Positions 53,045-61,221 of a stretch of 64,000 bases of DNA are shown here, in pieces (positions within the stretch are counted from its first letter, which is position 1; each line of letters opens with the position of its first letter). Both the position numbers and the translations under genes were made by a program. Source of the stretch: Solidesulfovibrio sp. (lineage in GTDB: Bacteria; Desulfobacterota; Desulfovibrionia; Desulfovibrionales; Desulfovibrionaceae); assembly GCF_038562415.1 (NCBI RefSeq), contig NZ_JBCFBA010000013.1, forward strand, positions 62,001 through 126,000, written 5' to 3'. The notes below the pieces were generated by a model. The model had not been told where the DNA came from. It saw nothing but the letters and a program-made list of their open reading frames with translations, and ran no database searches.

Positions 53045-53491
53045 ATGCTGACGCGCAAGCTTTTTTGCGTAAGCGACCCCACCCACGCCGACTTCGGCTG
53101 GGCCGCCGAGAGTGTTTTTTTCCACATGCGCAAGTTCGACGCCTGCGGCAACACCACTTCCCACTGGACCCTGCCCGTGGCGGGCACGGTGGCCGGCGAA
53201 CTGACTTGCGCCGTGTGCGGCGGGGCGGTTTTCGTGGCCAAGGTCCCGGTGGCCTCGGTGGAGGACGTGATGGCCTGCGACCTCCTCGGCCGCTGCCGGG
53301 CCGCCCCGGCCGACGCCAACCTGGCCCGGCTGGAGGCCCTGGCCGCCCGGCTGGCCGCCATCGGCTACCCGGCCGAGCGGGCCCGCATCGCCCCGGCCGT
53401 GGCCGCCCTGCTGGCGGCGGTGGCGGACGACGCCGCGGCCGCGGCCATCCTGTCCCGTCATGGGATCAAGGAAATTTTTCCCGGCCCCTAG
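53045..53491 (+). CDS. Small CxxC protein of unknown function
   Basis: The 148-residue protein has a CAVCG pair and further cysteines in the N-terminal half. The C-terminal half is a long Ala-rich helix that may form a bundle. There is no signal peptide. AAAAGGAG precedes the ATG at 53045. It is near the aldolase gene but separated by 96 bp. Confidence 0.65.
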   Translation: MLTRKLFCVSDPTHADFGWAAESVFFHMRKFDACGNTTSHWTLPVAGTVAGELTCAVCGGAVFVAKVPVASVEDVMACDLLGRCRAAPADANLARLEALAARLAAIGYPAERARIAPAVAALLAAVADDAAAAAILSRHGIKEIFPGP

Positions 53492-53587
53492 ACCGGCCCA
53501 GCCCCTTTTGTCACACTTCGGCGATAAGAAAGGAACGCCCCATTCGCGCCCCGGGCCACGGCCCGGCGTCAAGCCCAGGAGGACTGC

Positions 53588-54862
53588 ATGACCAAGCCCG
53601 ATACCGCGTTTGAACAGGCCCTGGCCGTCGGCCGCCCGCCCAACGTCAAAAAGCTGTTCCCCAATTCCCGGGCGCTGCTGGTGAGCGGCAAGGCCATCGA
53701 CCGGGCCATGCGCAAAAAGGGCCAGGCCATGACCATCGCCGCCAACGCCCGCAGCAGCTTCGTGCTGCGCGGGGCGCTGCTGGCCGCCCAGCGCGCCGAC
53801 GCGGCCATCATCCTCGAAATCGCCCGTTCCGAGTCCAACTACTGCGACGTCAACATGTGGAACATCGCCCGCCAGGCCGACCAGGCCGCCAACGAGCTGG
53901 GCGTGACCGTGCCCGTGGCCATCCACGCCGACCACTACGGCATCAAGAAGCCCGGCGACGTGGCCGAGGCCAAGGTGGAGATTCCCACGCTGTTCGAGGC
54001 CGGCATCACCTCCATCGCCATCGACGCCTCCCACCTGCCCGACGCGGAAAACCTGCTGGCCAACATCGACCTGGCCCCCTTCGTGCCGACCTGGGCCGGC
54101 TACGAGACGGAAGTCGGCGAGATCAAGGGCAAGTCCGGCCTGTCCACGCCCGAGGAGGCCCTGTTCCTCATCCGGGGCCTCAACGCCCACGGCATCCATC
54201 CCGACTGGATCGCGCTCAATAACGGCACCACCCACGGCATCGAGGCCTCGGCCACGGGCATCCAGGTGGAGCTGACCGCCCGCATCCACGAGGTGCTCGC
54301 CCCCTACGGCATCTCCGGCGCCCAGCACGGCACCTCGGGCAACTCCTCGGAGAAGCTCAAGGAAATCGCGGCGAAAACCGCCACGACCAAGGCCAACGTG
54401 GCCACGGCCCTGCAGATGATCTCCTGGGGCGTGGCCGTCAACGACTACGGCAACGCCATTATCGACGCGGCCGGCAAGTTCATCAAGGAACCGGGCAAGG
54501 GCCTCGACGACGCCCTGTGGGCCGAGATGACGGCCTATGCCGACGGCAAGGCCATCAAGGCCGGCGATTACAAGAAGCTCAACTGCGCCTTCGAGAAACG
54601 GCTCCTGGCCCAGCCCGCCGCCGTGCGGGCGCGCATGTCCGAGGCCGTGGCCGAGTTCGTGTATTGGCTGCTGACCGACGTGTTTGGCGCCGGCGGTACG
54701 GGCCCCCTGGCCATCGAGGCCCTGCTCGCCGCCGGCTCTCACGACCTGGGCCCCAAGGCCGGGCGCATCGAGGACCCGGCCGCCTGGAGCCGCGAGAAGA
54801 TCCTGGAGCGCGCGGCGGCCATGACCCGCGACAAGGGGCCGGAAGGCGATTTCGACGATTAG
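53588..54862 (+). CDS. fba: Class II aldolase (fructose-bisphosphate aldolase family)
   Basis: Class II aldolases use zinc to cleave or form ketose bisphosphates in glycolysis. The 424-residue protein has VAIHADHYGI with the zinc His, DASHLPD, and GTTHGIEA with another metal-binding His. It is longer than the usual 340-360 residues, and the C-terminal extension (EKILERAAAMTRDK) is helical. Substrate may not be fructose bisphosphate itself. AGGAGG precedes the ATG at 53588. It is the last host gene before the prophage end. Confidence 0.82.
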   Translation: MTKPDTAFEQALAVGRPPNVKKLFPNSRALLVSGKAIDRAMRKKGQAMTIAANARSSFVLRGALLAAQRADAAIILEIARSESNYCDVNMWNIARQADQAANELGVTVPVAIHADHYGIKKPGDVAEAKVEIPTLFEAGITSIAIDASHLPDAENLLANIDLAPFVPTWAGYETEVGEIKGKSGLSTPEEALFLIRGLNAHGIHPDWIALNNGTTHGIEASATGIQVELTARIHEVLAPYGISGAQHGTSGNSSEKLKEIAAKTATTKANVATALQMISWGVAVNDYGNAIIDAAGKFIKEPGKGLDDALWAEMTAYADGKAIKAGDYKKLNCAFEKRLLAQPAAVRARMSEAVAEFVYWLLTDVFGAGGTGPLAIEALLAAGSHDLGPKAGRIEDPAAWSREKILERAAAMTRDKGPEGDFDD

Positions 54863-54879
54863 GGGGCGGTGTGTTCTTA

Positions 54880-54896
54880 GACACAGGGTTTGCGGA
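54880..54896 (+). promoter_or_regulatory. Transposase-binding site L1
   Basis: GACAnnn-GGTTTGCGGA begins about 8 bp from the presumed end. The same 17-bp pattern recurs at 54987 and 55028. Spacing 107 and 41 bp mirrors Mu L1-L2-L3. Confidence 0.65.
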
Positions 54897-54901
54897 TAAG
54901 C

Positions 54902-54957
54902 GGGATATGCCGGGATGAGACGGGATTTCGTGGGATGATCCAGCATTCTCGCGGGAT
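54902..54957. repeat. Phased GGGAT series
   Basis: GGGAT occurs at 54902, 54912, 54922 and 54932, exactly one per 10 bp, with a fifth at 54953. A related GCGGAT lies at 54892. The series sits between L1 and L2 of the prophage end. Confidence 0.8.
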
Positions 54958-54986
54958 TAGGGCCTGTCTCCGTCACCAGGATCAGG

Positions 54987-55003
54987 GACATCAGGTTTGC
55001 GGA
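54987..55003 (+). promoter_or_regulatory. Transposase-binding site L2
   Basis: GACA-TCA-GGTTTGCGGA, the same pattern as L1 (54880) and L3 (55028). Confidence 0.6.
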
Positions 55004-55027
55004 ATCCCGCTCAAACCGGCATTTTCG

Positions 55028-55044
55028 GACAAAATGTTTGCGGA
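55028..55044 (+). promoter_or_regulatory. Transposase-binding site L3
   Basis: GACA-AAA-TGTTTGCGGA, ending two bases before the stop codon of the cargo gene at 55046. Confidence 0.6.
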
Positions 55045-55045
55045 A

Positions 55046-55519
55046 TTAAACGAAGGCCTTTTCAGCCTTTAAAAACCGTTTAAACATCGTTTCATATTCT
55101 TGAGAAACATAGTACTGAGGATTCTTTCTTATATTTTCAATTATTTTCGCGGCTAGGGCACTGACGCCCGCCGCTGGCAGTCCAGAAAAGAAAAAATAAG
55201 AGCCTATGGGCTCTGAAAAGACAAGATATAGCACAAAAGTCAAGGCCCATATCGAAAATGATATTTTCATGATTTTATTTGGAGTCTTACTTTTTTGATT
55301 AATAACAAAAGCTATGAAGGCATCTCTTACAGGAAAGCCACACGCGGGGCATTCCACTGCTTGAGAGCTAAGCAAAAAATCACATTCTGGGCATGGTATC
55401 AGAGTGCTGGTGTTGACTGGTAGCCCAATACTATTGAACGTTAAATCGCCAGCAACCTGGATGTTGCTAGAGCCGTTGCTAATTTTTTGAAGGACGGAGC
55501 TTTTTTGATTCTTGTTCAA
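55046..55519 (-). CDS. Prophage cargo protein: zinc ribbon plus membrane segments
   Basis: The 157-residue protein has an N-terminal SNGSSNIQVAGDLTFN motif (about residues 14-30), then a zinc ribbon (CPECD and CPACG). A hydrophobic region with two likely transmembrane segments follows (ISFSIWALTFVLYLVF and a Phe/Gly-rich second one), and a charged tail. The gene is AT-rich compared with host genes. The start is TTG at 55519. It has its own sigma-70-type promoter (55543-55571) and lies last before the phage end, a usual place for exclusion or conversion genes. Family unknown. Confidence 0.7.
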   Translation of the reverse strand: MNKNQKSSVLQKISNGSSNIQVAGDLTFNSIGLPVNTSTLIPCPECDFLLSSQAVECPACGFPVRDAFIAFVINQKSKTPNKIMKISFSIWALTFVLYLVFSEPIGSYFFFSGLPAAGVSALAAKIIENIRKNPQYYVSQEYETMFKRFLKAEKAFV

Positions 55520-55542
55520 AGCATGAAATCCAATCTGACAAT

Positions 55543-55571
55543 CTTATACTTCATGTTGCACCTAAAGACAA
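55543..55571 (-). promoter_or_regulatory. Promoter of the terminal cargo gene
   Basis: On the minus strand TTGTCT (55571-55566) is followed after 17 bp by TATAAG (55548-55543). The leader to the TTG start is about 20 bases. It lies outside the repressor operator region, so the gene could be expressed independently of it. Confidence 0.5.
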
Positions 55572-55679
55572 CACCCACAAAATGTTCGCACAATCGCATG
55601 CACGGGATCATCAGACGAAAGTTTAGGCTTATCACACAGTGCAAAACAGAATTTTTCTCTTATAACACCCAGAAACAAT

Positions 55680-56441
55680 TCAAAAATTTTCGCCATAAAT
55701 TTGCTTCAGCATATCCCGCCAATGAGCAACCCAGGTTCGAAACTCTGCAAGCGAAAGCTTGCTTCGAGATGTGGTGCCAAATTTTTCCTGCATATATGCT
55801 ACAACTTCCGGGGATTTGGGCTCATAGCCAAGCTTTGCGAGATATTCTCGCTCTAACCTAAACAAATTCTTCTTGTTATGTTCATAGTCGTCTTTTTGAG
55901 ATGCCCGCTCATTACGGCCTGAATAAGTATTGTCAATCATTCTCTCTATCTGTTTTACAATTCTAGCTCCTTCAGATTCTGGCATATGCCATATTGTAGT
56001 AAAGTTTTCGCTTTTTGAAAGACCGAGTTTATTTAGAGTAATTCTTTGAGATGCTCCAAAATTTTTGCTAGGATCAAAGTCAATTCTACGTTGTGCCAAA
56101 TCTTTAGAGAGTCTTGCAATCCTCTGTTTTAGAGTCGCATTCGCGCCAATGGTCCCCGGTGGAAAAGGAGCGGGAGCCGGCTTTGGTGTCTTTTTTGTTT
56201 CGTTAATATTTAAAACGCCAACTTGAACATTTCCATTGCCATTAATAATTTGACTTATATTCTTCCCTACCTTTGATTTCCTTTGCCGTTTTGGCTTCTC
56301 TTCCTTTGTTGTATTTTCCATCGGTTCCGCTTCGATATGCTCTTTCATTATGTTAAGAGCTTCGTTTAAGCATTCCTCCCGAATTTCATCTGCTTTCTTT
56401 GACGGCCTAACAAACTTTATTATTTTTTTGTCATCAGACAT
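55680..56441 (-). CDS. Prophage cargo protein with NG-motif, unknown function
   Basis: The 253-residue protein is basic and soluble. Its N-terminal third carries a KPKRQRKSK stretch and SQIINGNGNVQVGVLNIN (about residues 62-79), closely related in pattern to the motif in the next cargo gene. The C-terminal 120 residues are helical and charged (KSENFTTIWHMPESEGARI, then LAEFRTWVAHWRDMLKQIYG). AGAGGAG precedes the ATG at 56441, 14 bp after the repressor gene. No family recognised. Confidence 0.75.
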   Translation of the reverse strand: MSDDKKIIKFVRPSKKADEIREECLNEALNIMKEHIEAEPMENTTKEEKPKRQRKSKVGKNISQIINGNGNVQVGVLNINETKKTPKPAPAPFPPGTIGANATLKQRIARLSKDLAQRRIDFDPSKNFGASQRITLNKLGLSKSENFTTIWHMPESEGARIVKQIERMIDNTYSGRNERASQKDDYEHNKKNLFRLEREYLAKLGYEPKSPEVVAYMQEKFGTTSRSKLSLAEFRTWVAHWRDMLKQIYGENF

Positions 56442-56455
56442 GCCTATCGCTCCTC

Positions 56456-56941
56456 TTAAGATGCAACCTCAGAAAGCGTCTTTATAATTGAAGTGTCAAT
56501 CTCGCCTTTTGCAGCAGAAGCCTTGTACAGAAGGAGCGCTACACGTGCCTTTTTAGATGGTGGCAGCTTTATATTTGTGTCATTCAAAAAAGATTCAAGA
56601 CGCTCTAAGACTATAACAAAAAGTTTTTCGTCAACACCTTGTGATATACTTTCTTCGTCAGAAGGGATAGCGCGCAGCAACCAGTCAGCTGTTGTGCCAA
56701 GAGATTCACATATCTTTATTATTATATCGCCTTTTGGAAAACTTCCTTCCTCAAAACGTTGAATAGACGACATTGCGACTCCTAAGGACTTCGCAAGATC
56801 GTTTCGTGAAAGTCCCCTCTCCTCGCGTAGCTTCCGAAGCCTTTTACCGAAATCCAGGTTGCTGTTCTCGGATGGGGATGAGCAACCTGATCCGCAACCA
56901 GCCTGGGAGAGTGTGGTTGTATTGTATCTATCCGGTTTCAT
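56456..56941 (-). CDS. Prophage repressor, XRE-family HTH
   Basis: The 161-residue protein has an XRE-type HTH (about residues 31-85, RLRKLREERGLSRNDLAKSLGVAMSSIQRFEEG split) and a helical C-terminal half for dimerisation. It is transcribed leftward from the shared early control region, the position of Mu c. The first 29 residues are Cys/Ser/Gly-rich and contain operator-like DNA (AGCAACCTG at 56881 and its complement at 56855), and no ribosome site precedes ATG 56941, so the true start may be further inside. Confidence 0.85.
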   Translation of the reverse strand: MKPDRYNTTTLSQAGCGSGCSSPSENSNLDFGKRLRKLREERGLSRNDLAKSLGVAMSSIQRFEEGSFPKGDIIIKICESLGTTADWLLRAIPSDEESISQGVDEKLFVIVLERLESFLNDTNIKLPPSKKARVALLLYKASAAKGEIDTSIIKTLSEVAS

Positions 56942-57028
56942 TTATTTTTTCATAAAAAAGTAGAAAATTTCTAAATTTAGGCACCAGCAACCTGTTCCAG
57001 GTTGACATTACCTAAAATTAGGTAGAAT
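56855..57028. promoter_or_regulatory. Early promoter and operator region of the prophage
   Basis: The early promoter has TTGACA (57002-57007) and TAGAAT (57023-57028), 15 bp apart. The palindrome ACCTAA-AA-TTAGGT (57010-57023) sits between them. CTAAATTTAG (56971-56980) is a related site. AGCAACCTG occurs at 56881-56889 and 56986-56994 and as its complement at 56855-56863, and AACCTG-TTC-CAGGTT (56989-57003) overlaps the -35 box. These fit binding sites for the repressor and the Ner-like protein. Confidence 0.65.
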
Positions 57029-57092
57029 TTTCTTGCAAGCGGTTGCCGCCCACAACTCTTTAGTCAGTAACCCGGAACCCTAGTGGCGTGCA

Positions 57093-57542
57093 ATGTCGAA
57101 GAAGCGCGAGAATTTTGACCCGAAGGTGGTCCAACTGACCCTCCCACTGTCCGAGATTCCTTCCGGGCGGCGCGAGTCAGGTACGTTGCGCACCAAGGAA
57201 CGGGTCAAGGCCGCCCTGAAGGACGGCATCGCCAAATGCGGCCTCCCCCGGGAAGTCATTGCCGAGGAACTGACCCGCCTGACGGGTGAAAGCATCAGCG
57301 TTCACAGCCTCAACAACTGGGTTGCCCCGGGCAAAGAGGATCGCTCCTTGCCGCTGGAGTACGCCGCCGCCCTCACTGTCATCACGGGTGACGTCCGCAT
57401 TGTCCAAGCAGCACTCTCCTGTGCCGGGCTTCTCGTCTTGAGCGAGGAGGATGCTTCCTTTTTCCACCTCGGCAAGCTTGTGGCCGAAGAACGCGCCAGA
57501 TCCAGGAAGAAACGCCAACTGCTCGAAAAGATCAGGGTATGA
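57093..57542 (+). CDS. Early prophage DNA-binding protein
   Basis: The 149-residue protein has a central segment VKAALKDGIAKCGLPREVIAEELTRLTGESISVHSLNNWV, resembling an HTH that contacts DNA, and a basic C-terminus (RARSRKKRQLL). It is the first rightward gene after the early promoter, a place occupied by Ner-type regulators in Mu. Its stop overlaps the next start (ATGA). Role inferred from position. Confidence 0.75.
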   Translation: MSKKRENFDPKVVQLTLPLSEIPSGRRESGTLRTKERVKAALKDGIAKCGLPREVIAEELTRLTGESISVHSLNNWVAPGKEDRSLPLEYAAALTVITGDVRIVQAALSCAGLLVLSEEDASFFHLGKLVAEERARSRKKRQLLEKIRV

Positions 57543-57754
57543 CCATGAACACAGTAGAGATCAGAGTCTGGATGCTTAGGAGAGGGGTCACATCGAAAGA
57601 CATAGCGAGTGACCTTCAAGTGACAAAAGTGGCGGTAAACAGATTTATTGCTGGCGATATGACGTCAAATAGATTGCGGCAGTATCTTTTGAGCAAGGGC
57701 TGTCCCGGCAATCTGTTGCCTGCTCAAAAGCCAACCAGAGGCTCAAAGGCATAA
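57539..57754 (+). CDS. Ner-like HTH regulator
   Basis: The 71-residue protein is about the size of Mu Ner (75 residues) and is mostly an HTH: VEIRVWMLRRGVTSKDIASD, then LQVTKVAVNRFIAGDMTS. Ner represses the early promoter in lytic growth. The start is ATG 57539 (overlapping the previous stop) or ATG 57545, both in the same frame. Confidence 0.75.
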   Translation: MTMNTVEIRVWMLRRGVTSKDIASDLQVTKVAVNRFIAGDMTSNRLRQYLLSKGCPGNLLPAQKPTRGSKA

Positions 57755-57767
57755 CGGTATTTTGATT

Positions 57768-59759
57768 ATGCAGTCTCTTGCCTTTACAGCATCAGAGGTC
57801 GCCGGGGCGATGAAAATTTCTCGCCAAGCGGTGGACAAAAGAGCACGGGCAGAGAAATGGCCCTCGCAGCTCAAGGGCAAGAATCGATATTATGCTCTCG
57901 ACGGTTTACCTAAAGAGATGCATCCGGCGCTCTGCATCATGTTCCCGGAACGTTTCCCCTCGACGGCTCCTCTTGAACAGGAGCCGACCACCGTCCCTGA
58001 CTACAACGCTGAAGCCATTTGGGAGCACTACCGCAGCAAGTCCGAAGCGGCCCGGCAGCGGGCGGCAGAGAAGCACAAGCTGTTGATCCAGGTCGAAACG
58101 CTGGTGGATGCCGGAATAAAGCGGTGCGCGGCTTTCGACACAGTAGGCAAAGTCAACGCCATCAGCCCCAAGGTCATTCAGAACTGGTACTACGGCAAGG
58201 GAGCCAAGCGCGGCGTGCGCGATTACCACAAGAAGGACTGGCTTGCCGTCCTGGTGGACGAATACACGAACGCCAAGCCGAGGCAGGAAGAAAACTGCCA
58301 CCCTATGGCCTGGGACTGGTTCCTTGCCCACTATCTGGACCGCAGTCGGCCCACCCTGGCCGATTCCTACCGCCGCCTTCAGGAAACAGCGCGCGAACAT
58401 CACTGGGACATTCCCTGCGCCCGGACCCTTAAACGCCGTCTGGAAAGCGAAATTCCCCCAATCCAGATTGCCTACCTCCGCGAGGGGGAAAAGGCCATGC
58501 GCCGGTTCTACCCGGCCCAGGAGCGGGACAAGAACTGTTTCATGGCGGGGGAAGCCGTCAACGGCGACGGCCTCAAATTCGACAAGTTCTGGGTCGAGTT
58601 CGAGGACGGCGAAGTCATCAACACGGCCACGGCCTGGATATGGCAGGATGTCTATTCCGGCAAGCTCCTGGCCTGGAGGCTGGGCAAGACCGAGAACACC
58701 GACCTCTTCCGGCTCTCCCTCTATGATCTTACGGAAACCGTGGTCCCGTCCTTCGCCTGGATGGACAACACCCGGGTGGCCGCCAACAAGGCTATGACCG
58801 GCCGTAGTCCGCGCCGTCGTCGCTTCAAGAATCAGCCCTCGGACCCCGTGGGCATGATGCAGAAGCTCGGGATCGAACCGCGTTTCACCAACCCCGATCA
58901 GAAAGTGAGCAACCCCGGCGTGAAGCCGGTGGAACGCGCCTTCGGGATCGGGGGCATCCATGACGCTGTGCGCTTCCATCCCCGCTTCGCGGACCGTGGC
59001 ATCAGCAAGGCCACGGCCATTCCGGTGGGAGAACTCCGCGCAGTGCTGGAAGATGAAGTAGTGCGCTTCAACGCGCGGGCAGGCCGCAAAAGCGAGGTCT
59101 GCCAAGGACGCAGCTACGATGCGGTCTTTGCCGAGAGCTTTGTGAAGTATCCGGTCCGCAAGATCACGAATACCCAGCGCAGCTTGCTCTTGCTCATGCA
59201 AGAGGTTGTGCGCGTGCATCGTGATGATGGAGGAATCGCCCTCGACGCGGGCAAGGGGCCACACGGTCGCAATCGATACTGGAACGAGCGGCTTCCACAG
59301 TATGAAGGCCGCGAAGTACTTGCTTATTTCGATCCTGAAAATCTGCAAAATGACGTCCAGGTCTACACATTGGACGGGAATTTCATTTGCGAAGCCCAGT
59401 GGCTTCCCGGGACAGCGTTCAATGATGTCGAAGCTGCCCGCGAATGGAACAAGAACAAACGCCGCTATCTCAAGGCACAAAAGGAGACTGCCAAGGCGCA
59501 ACAACGCATGGACAAGCTGGAAATGGCCCGGCTTTATCCCTCGCCGACGGTTCCGGATCAACCCAAGGCCGCTGTCATAGCGCCGACGTTCGGCGGCGCG
59601 GACCTGCCGGGCACGGCCGGGCTGGAAAGTGTGGACGAGAAGCGGCTGGAAGAACTTCGGGCGGGCGCGGACAACTTGATTCGGCGAGTGGCCGAACAGC
59701 GCCGCCTGGATCAGGAATGGGAACTCCCGACAGGGCGGGCGGCCCTGCCGGGAGCATGA
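57768..59759 (+). CDS. Mu A-type transposase
   Basis: The 663-residue protein has the same length as Mu A. An N-terminal winged-helix enhancer-binding region (FTASEVAGAMKISRQAVDKRARAEKW split) is followed by DNA-binding helices and the RNase-H-like core. Catalytic residues are visible as NGDGLKFD (Asp 267), WMDNTRVAANK (Asp 333) and KPVERAFG (Glu 389), next to Mu positions 269, 336 and 392. The C-terminal region that contacts MuB follows. ATG at 57768 is chosen, TTG 57762 being the alternative. Confidence 0.95.
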   Translation: MQSLAFTASEVAGAMKISRQAVDKRARAEKWPSQLKGKNRYYALDGLPKEMHPALCIMFPERFPSTAPLEQEPTTVPDYNAEAIWEHYRSKSEAARQRAAEKHKLLIQVETLVDAGIKRCAAFDTVGKVNAISPKVIQNWYYGKGAKRGVRDYHKKDWLAVLVDEYTNAKPRQEENCHPMAWDWFLAHYLDRSRPTLADSYRRLQETAREHHWDIPCARTLKRRLESEIPPIQIAYLREGEKAMRRFYPAQERDKNCFMAGEAVNGDGLKFDKFWVEFEDGEVINTATAWIWQDVYSGKLLAWRLGKTENTDLFRLSLYDLTETVVPSFAWMDNTRVAANKAMTGRSPRRRRFKNQPSDPVGMMQKLGIEPRFTNPDQKVSNPGVKPVERAFGIGGIHDAVRFHPRFADRGISKATAIPVGELRAVLEDEVVRFNARAGRKSEVCQGRSYDAVFAESFVKYPVRKITNTQRSLLLLMQEVVRVHRDDGGIALDAGKGPHGRNRYWNERLPQYEGREVLAYFDPENLQNDVQVYTLDGNFICEAQWLPGTAFNDVEAAREWNKNKRRYLKAQKETAKAQQRMDKLEMARLYPSPTVPDQPKAAVIAPTFGGADLPGTAGLESVDEKRLEELRAGADNLIRRVAEQRRLDQEWELPTGRAALPGA

Positions 59760-59797
59760 AAAAGGGTATCGAGTACCTCTAACTGAAGGAACTAGAC

Positions 59798-60757
59798 ATG
59801 GAATTGCGTGCTGTCAATGCCGATTCGACAATGCCTTTGACCGGGGACGTGCGGGAACTGGTGCGCGCCGAAATGGAGCGCGGCGGGATGAGTCAAGCCC
59901 AGGTGGCGCGGGAGGCCGGGATCAATTCCGCCCGGTTGAGCCAATGGCTTGCCGACAAATACCAGGGCGACAACGCGACGGTGGACGCGGCCATGCGCAC
60001 ATGGCTCAAGGCACGGTCCGAGCGGGCTTCCGGTGATGCTCGTCTTCCGGGGGCTCCGGGTTGGATACCGACCGCCACGGCCAAGCGTGTTCAGGCGGCG
60101 CTGTTCTATGCGCAGATGGCCGGCGACATTGCCGTCACCTACGGCGGCGCGGGCGTGGGGAAGACTTGCACCGCCATGCAGTATCAGCGGGAAAATCCCA
60201 ACGTCTGGATTGCCACCATGACGCCCGCCACATCCAGCTTGGCCACCTGCCTGGAGCGCATCGCCCTAAGCGTGGGCATCCGGGAGGTGCCCCAAGGGGC
60301 GCTTCGCATCGAATCAGCCATCACCAGTCGCATCCAGGGAACCGGAGGCCTCCTCATTGTGGATGAGGCCCAGCACTTGAGCAAAGCCGCTCTTGAGGGG
60401 GTGCGCAGCATTCATGACCTGACCCAGGTAGGTCTGGCGCTCCTGGGGAATGAGAGCGTCTACGCCCAGCTTACGGGCGGATCGCGTCAGGCCCACTTTG
60501 CCCAACTCTTCAGCCGGATCGGCCGCCGGCTTCGGCTGAATACCCCGGACAAAGAGGACGTCGAGGCTTTGCTTGATGCCTGGAGCGTGCCCGGCGACGC
60601 CAGGGAAAATTGCCGGCAAGTTGCCCGGCAAAATGGCGCATTGCGAGGCCTGACCAAGATGCTGCGTGTCGCTTCGATGATGGCCGCAGGGGAAGGCCAT
60701 GCGCTGTCGAACGAGCATGTCAGGGCCGCTTGGTGTGATCTTGGGGGCAAGGCGTAA
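59798..60757 (+). CDS. Mu B-type target-capture ATPase
   Basis: MuB is an AAA+ ATPase that binds target DNA and delivers it to the transposase. The 319-residue protein has an N-terminal HTH (MSQAQVAREAGINSARLSQWLADK, split), Walker A GGAGVGKT (about residues 115-122), Walker B LLIVDEAQHLS and an arginine-bearing FSRIGRRLRL. Mu B has 312 residues. GAAGGA precedes the ATG at 59798. Confidence 0.94.
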   Translation: MELRAVNADSTMPLTGDVRELVRAEMERGGMSQAQVAREAGINSARLSQWLADKYQGDNATVDAAMRTWLKARSERASGDARLPGAPGWIPTATAKRVQAALFYAQMAGDIAVTYGGAGVGKTCTAMQYQRENPNVWIATMTPATSSLATCLERIALSVGIREVPQGALRIESAITSRIQGTGGLLIVDEAQHLSKAALEGVRSIHDLTQVGLALLGNESVYAQLTGGSRQAHFAQLFSRIGRRLRLNTPDKEDVEALLDAWSVPGDARENCRQVARQNGALRGLTKMLRVASMMAAGEGHALSNEHVRAAWCDLGGKA

Positions 60758-60789
60758 GCAACAGGGAGCTACTTCGGGGGGAGGTTGAT

Positions 60790-61059
60790 ATGAAAAGATA
60801 TTTTGAATGGGAAAATACAGCACTTGGCATCAACTGCCAGTGTCAGTCGTTCATGGCCCTTGTCAGGGAGTGCTTTGTCTCAATCGCCAGTGACGATCGC
60901 TTCGGGCTGTCGGAACAGGCCTGTTCCGGGGCGTTCATGGTTCTGGATTTGATTTCCGAAGGCATGGACGGAATGGCCGAATTGGCGACCTCCCGGGCGG
61001 CTCCTGGTGCCGACTCCGGGAACACCGCTCCCGCGCAAGCACAGTCCAGGGCAGCGTGA
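60790..61059 (+). CDS. Small early prophage protein of unknown function
   Basis: The 89-residue protein is probably helical, with three Cys (CQCQ and CFVS region plus EQACSG) and a C-terminal Ala/Ser tail. GGGGAGG precedes the ATG at 60790. It lies between MuB and GemA, where Mu carries its semi-essential early genes. No match recognised. Confidence 0.6.
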   Translation: MKRYFEWENTALGINCQCQSFMALVRECFVSIASDDRFGLSEQACSGAFMVLDLISEGMDGMAELATSRAAPGADSGNTAPAQAQSRAA

Positions 61060-61221
61060 CAGGCAGGGAGCAGGTCAAACCGCTGCACCAAGACACGCGA
61101 GAACCCATTTACTGGTAGTTTACTGGGCATTTTCCGGGGCAAGGCCAGGGCCGAGGTCATGGCGAGGCCAAAAAGCGATTCCAGGGGTCTTCTCGCACGA
61201 ATCCAAAGGAGGTTGGGTCAA

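Noticed and set aside
51575-54991. A long minus-strand frame covering the aldolase and EamA genes
   Set aside because: Only its last 104 codons (51575-51889) look like a gene; the rest is shadow of the aldolase and transporter genes.
54863-55045. tRNA attachment site for an integrase-type prophage
   Set aside because: No tRNA is present; the Mu-type transposase and end repeats explain the junction instead.
55487-55861. A 124-codon plus-strand frame between the two cargo genes
   Set aside because: It runs antisense to the 55680-56441 gene, lacks a ribosome site and shows no domain.
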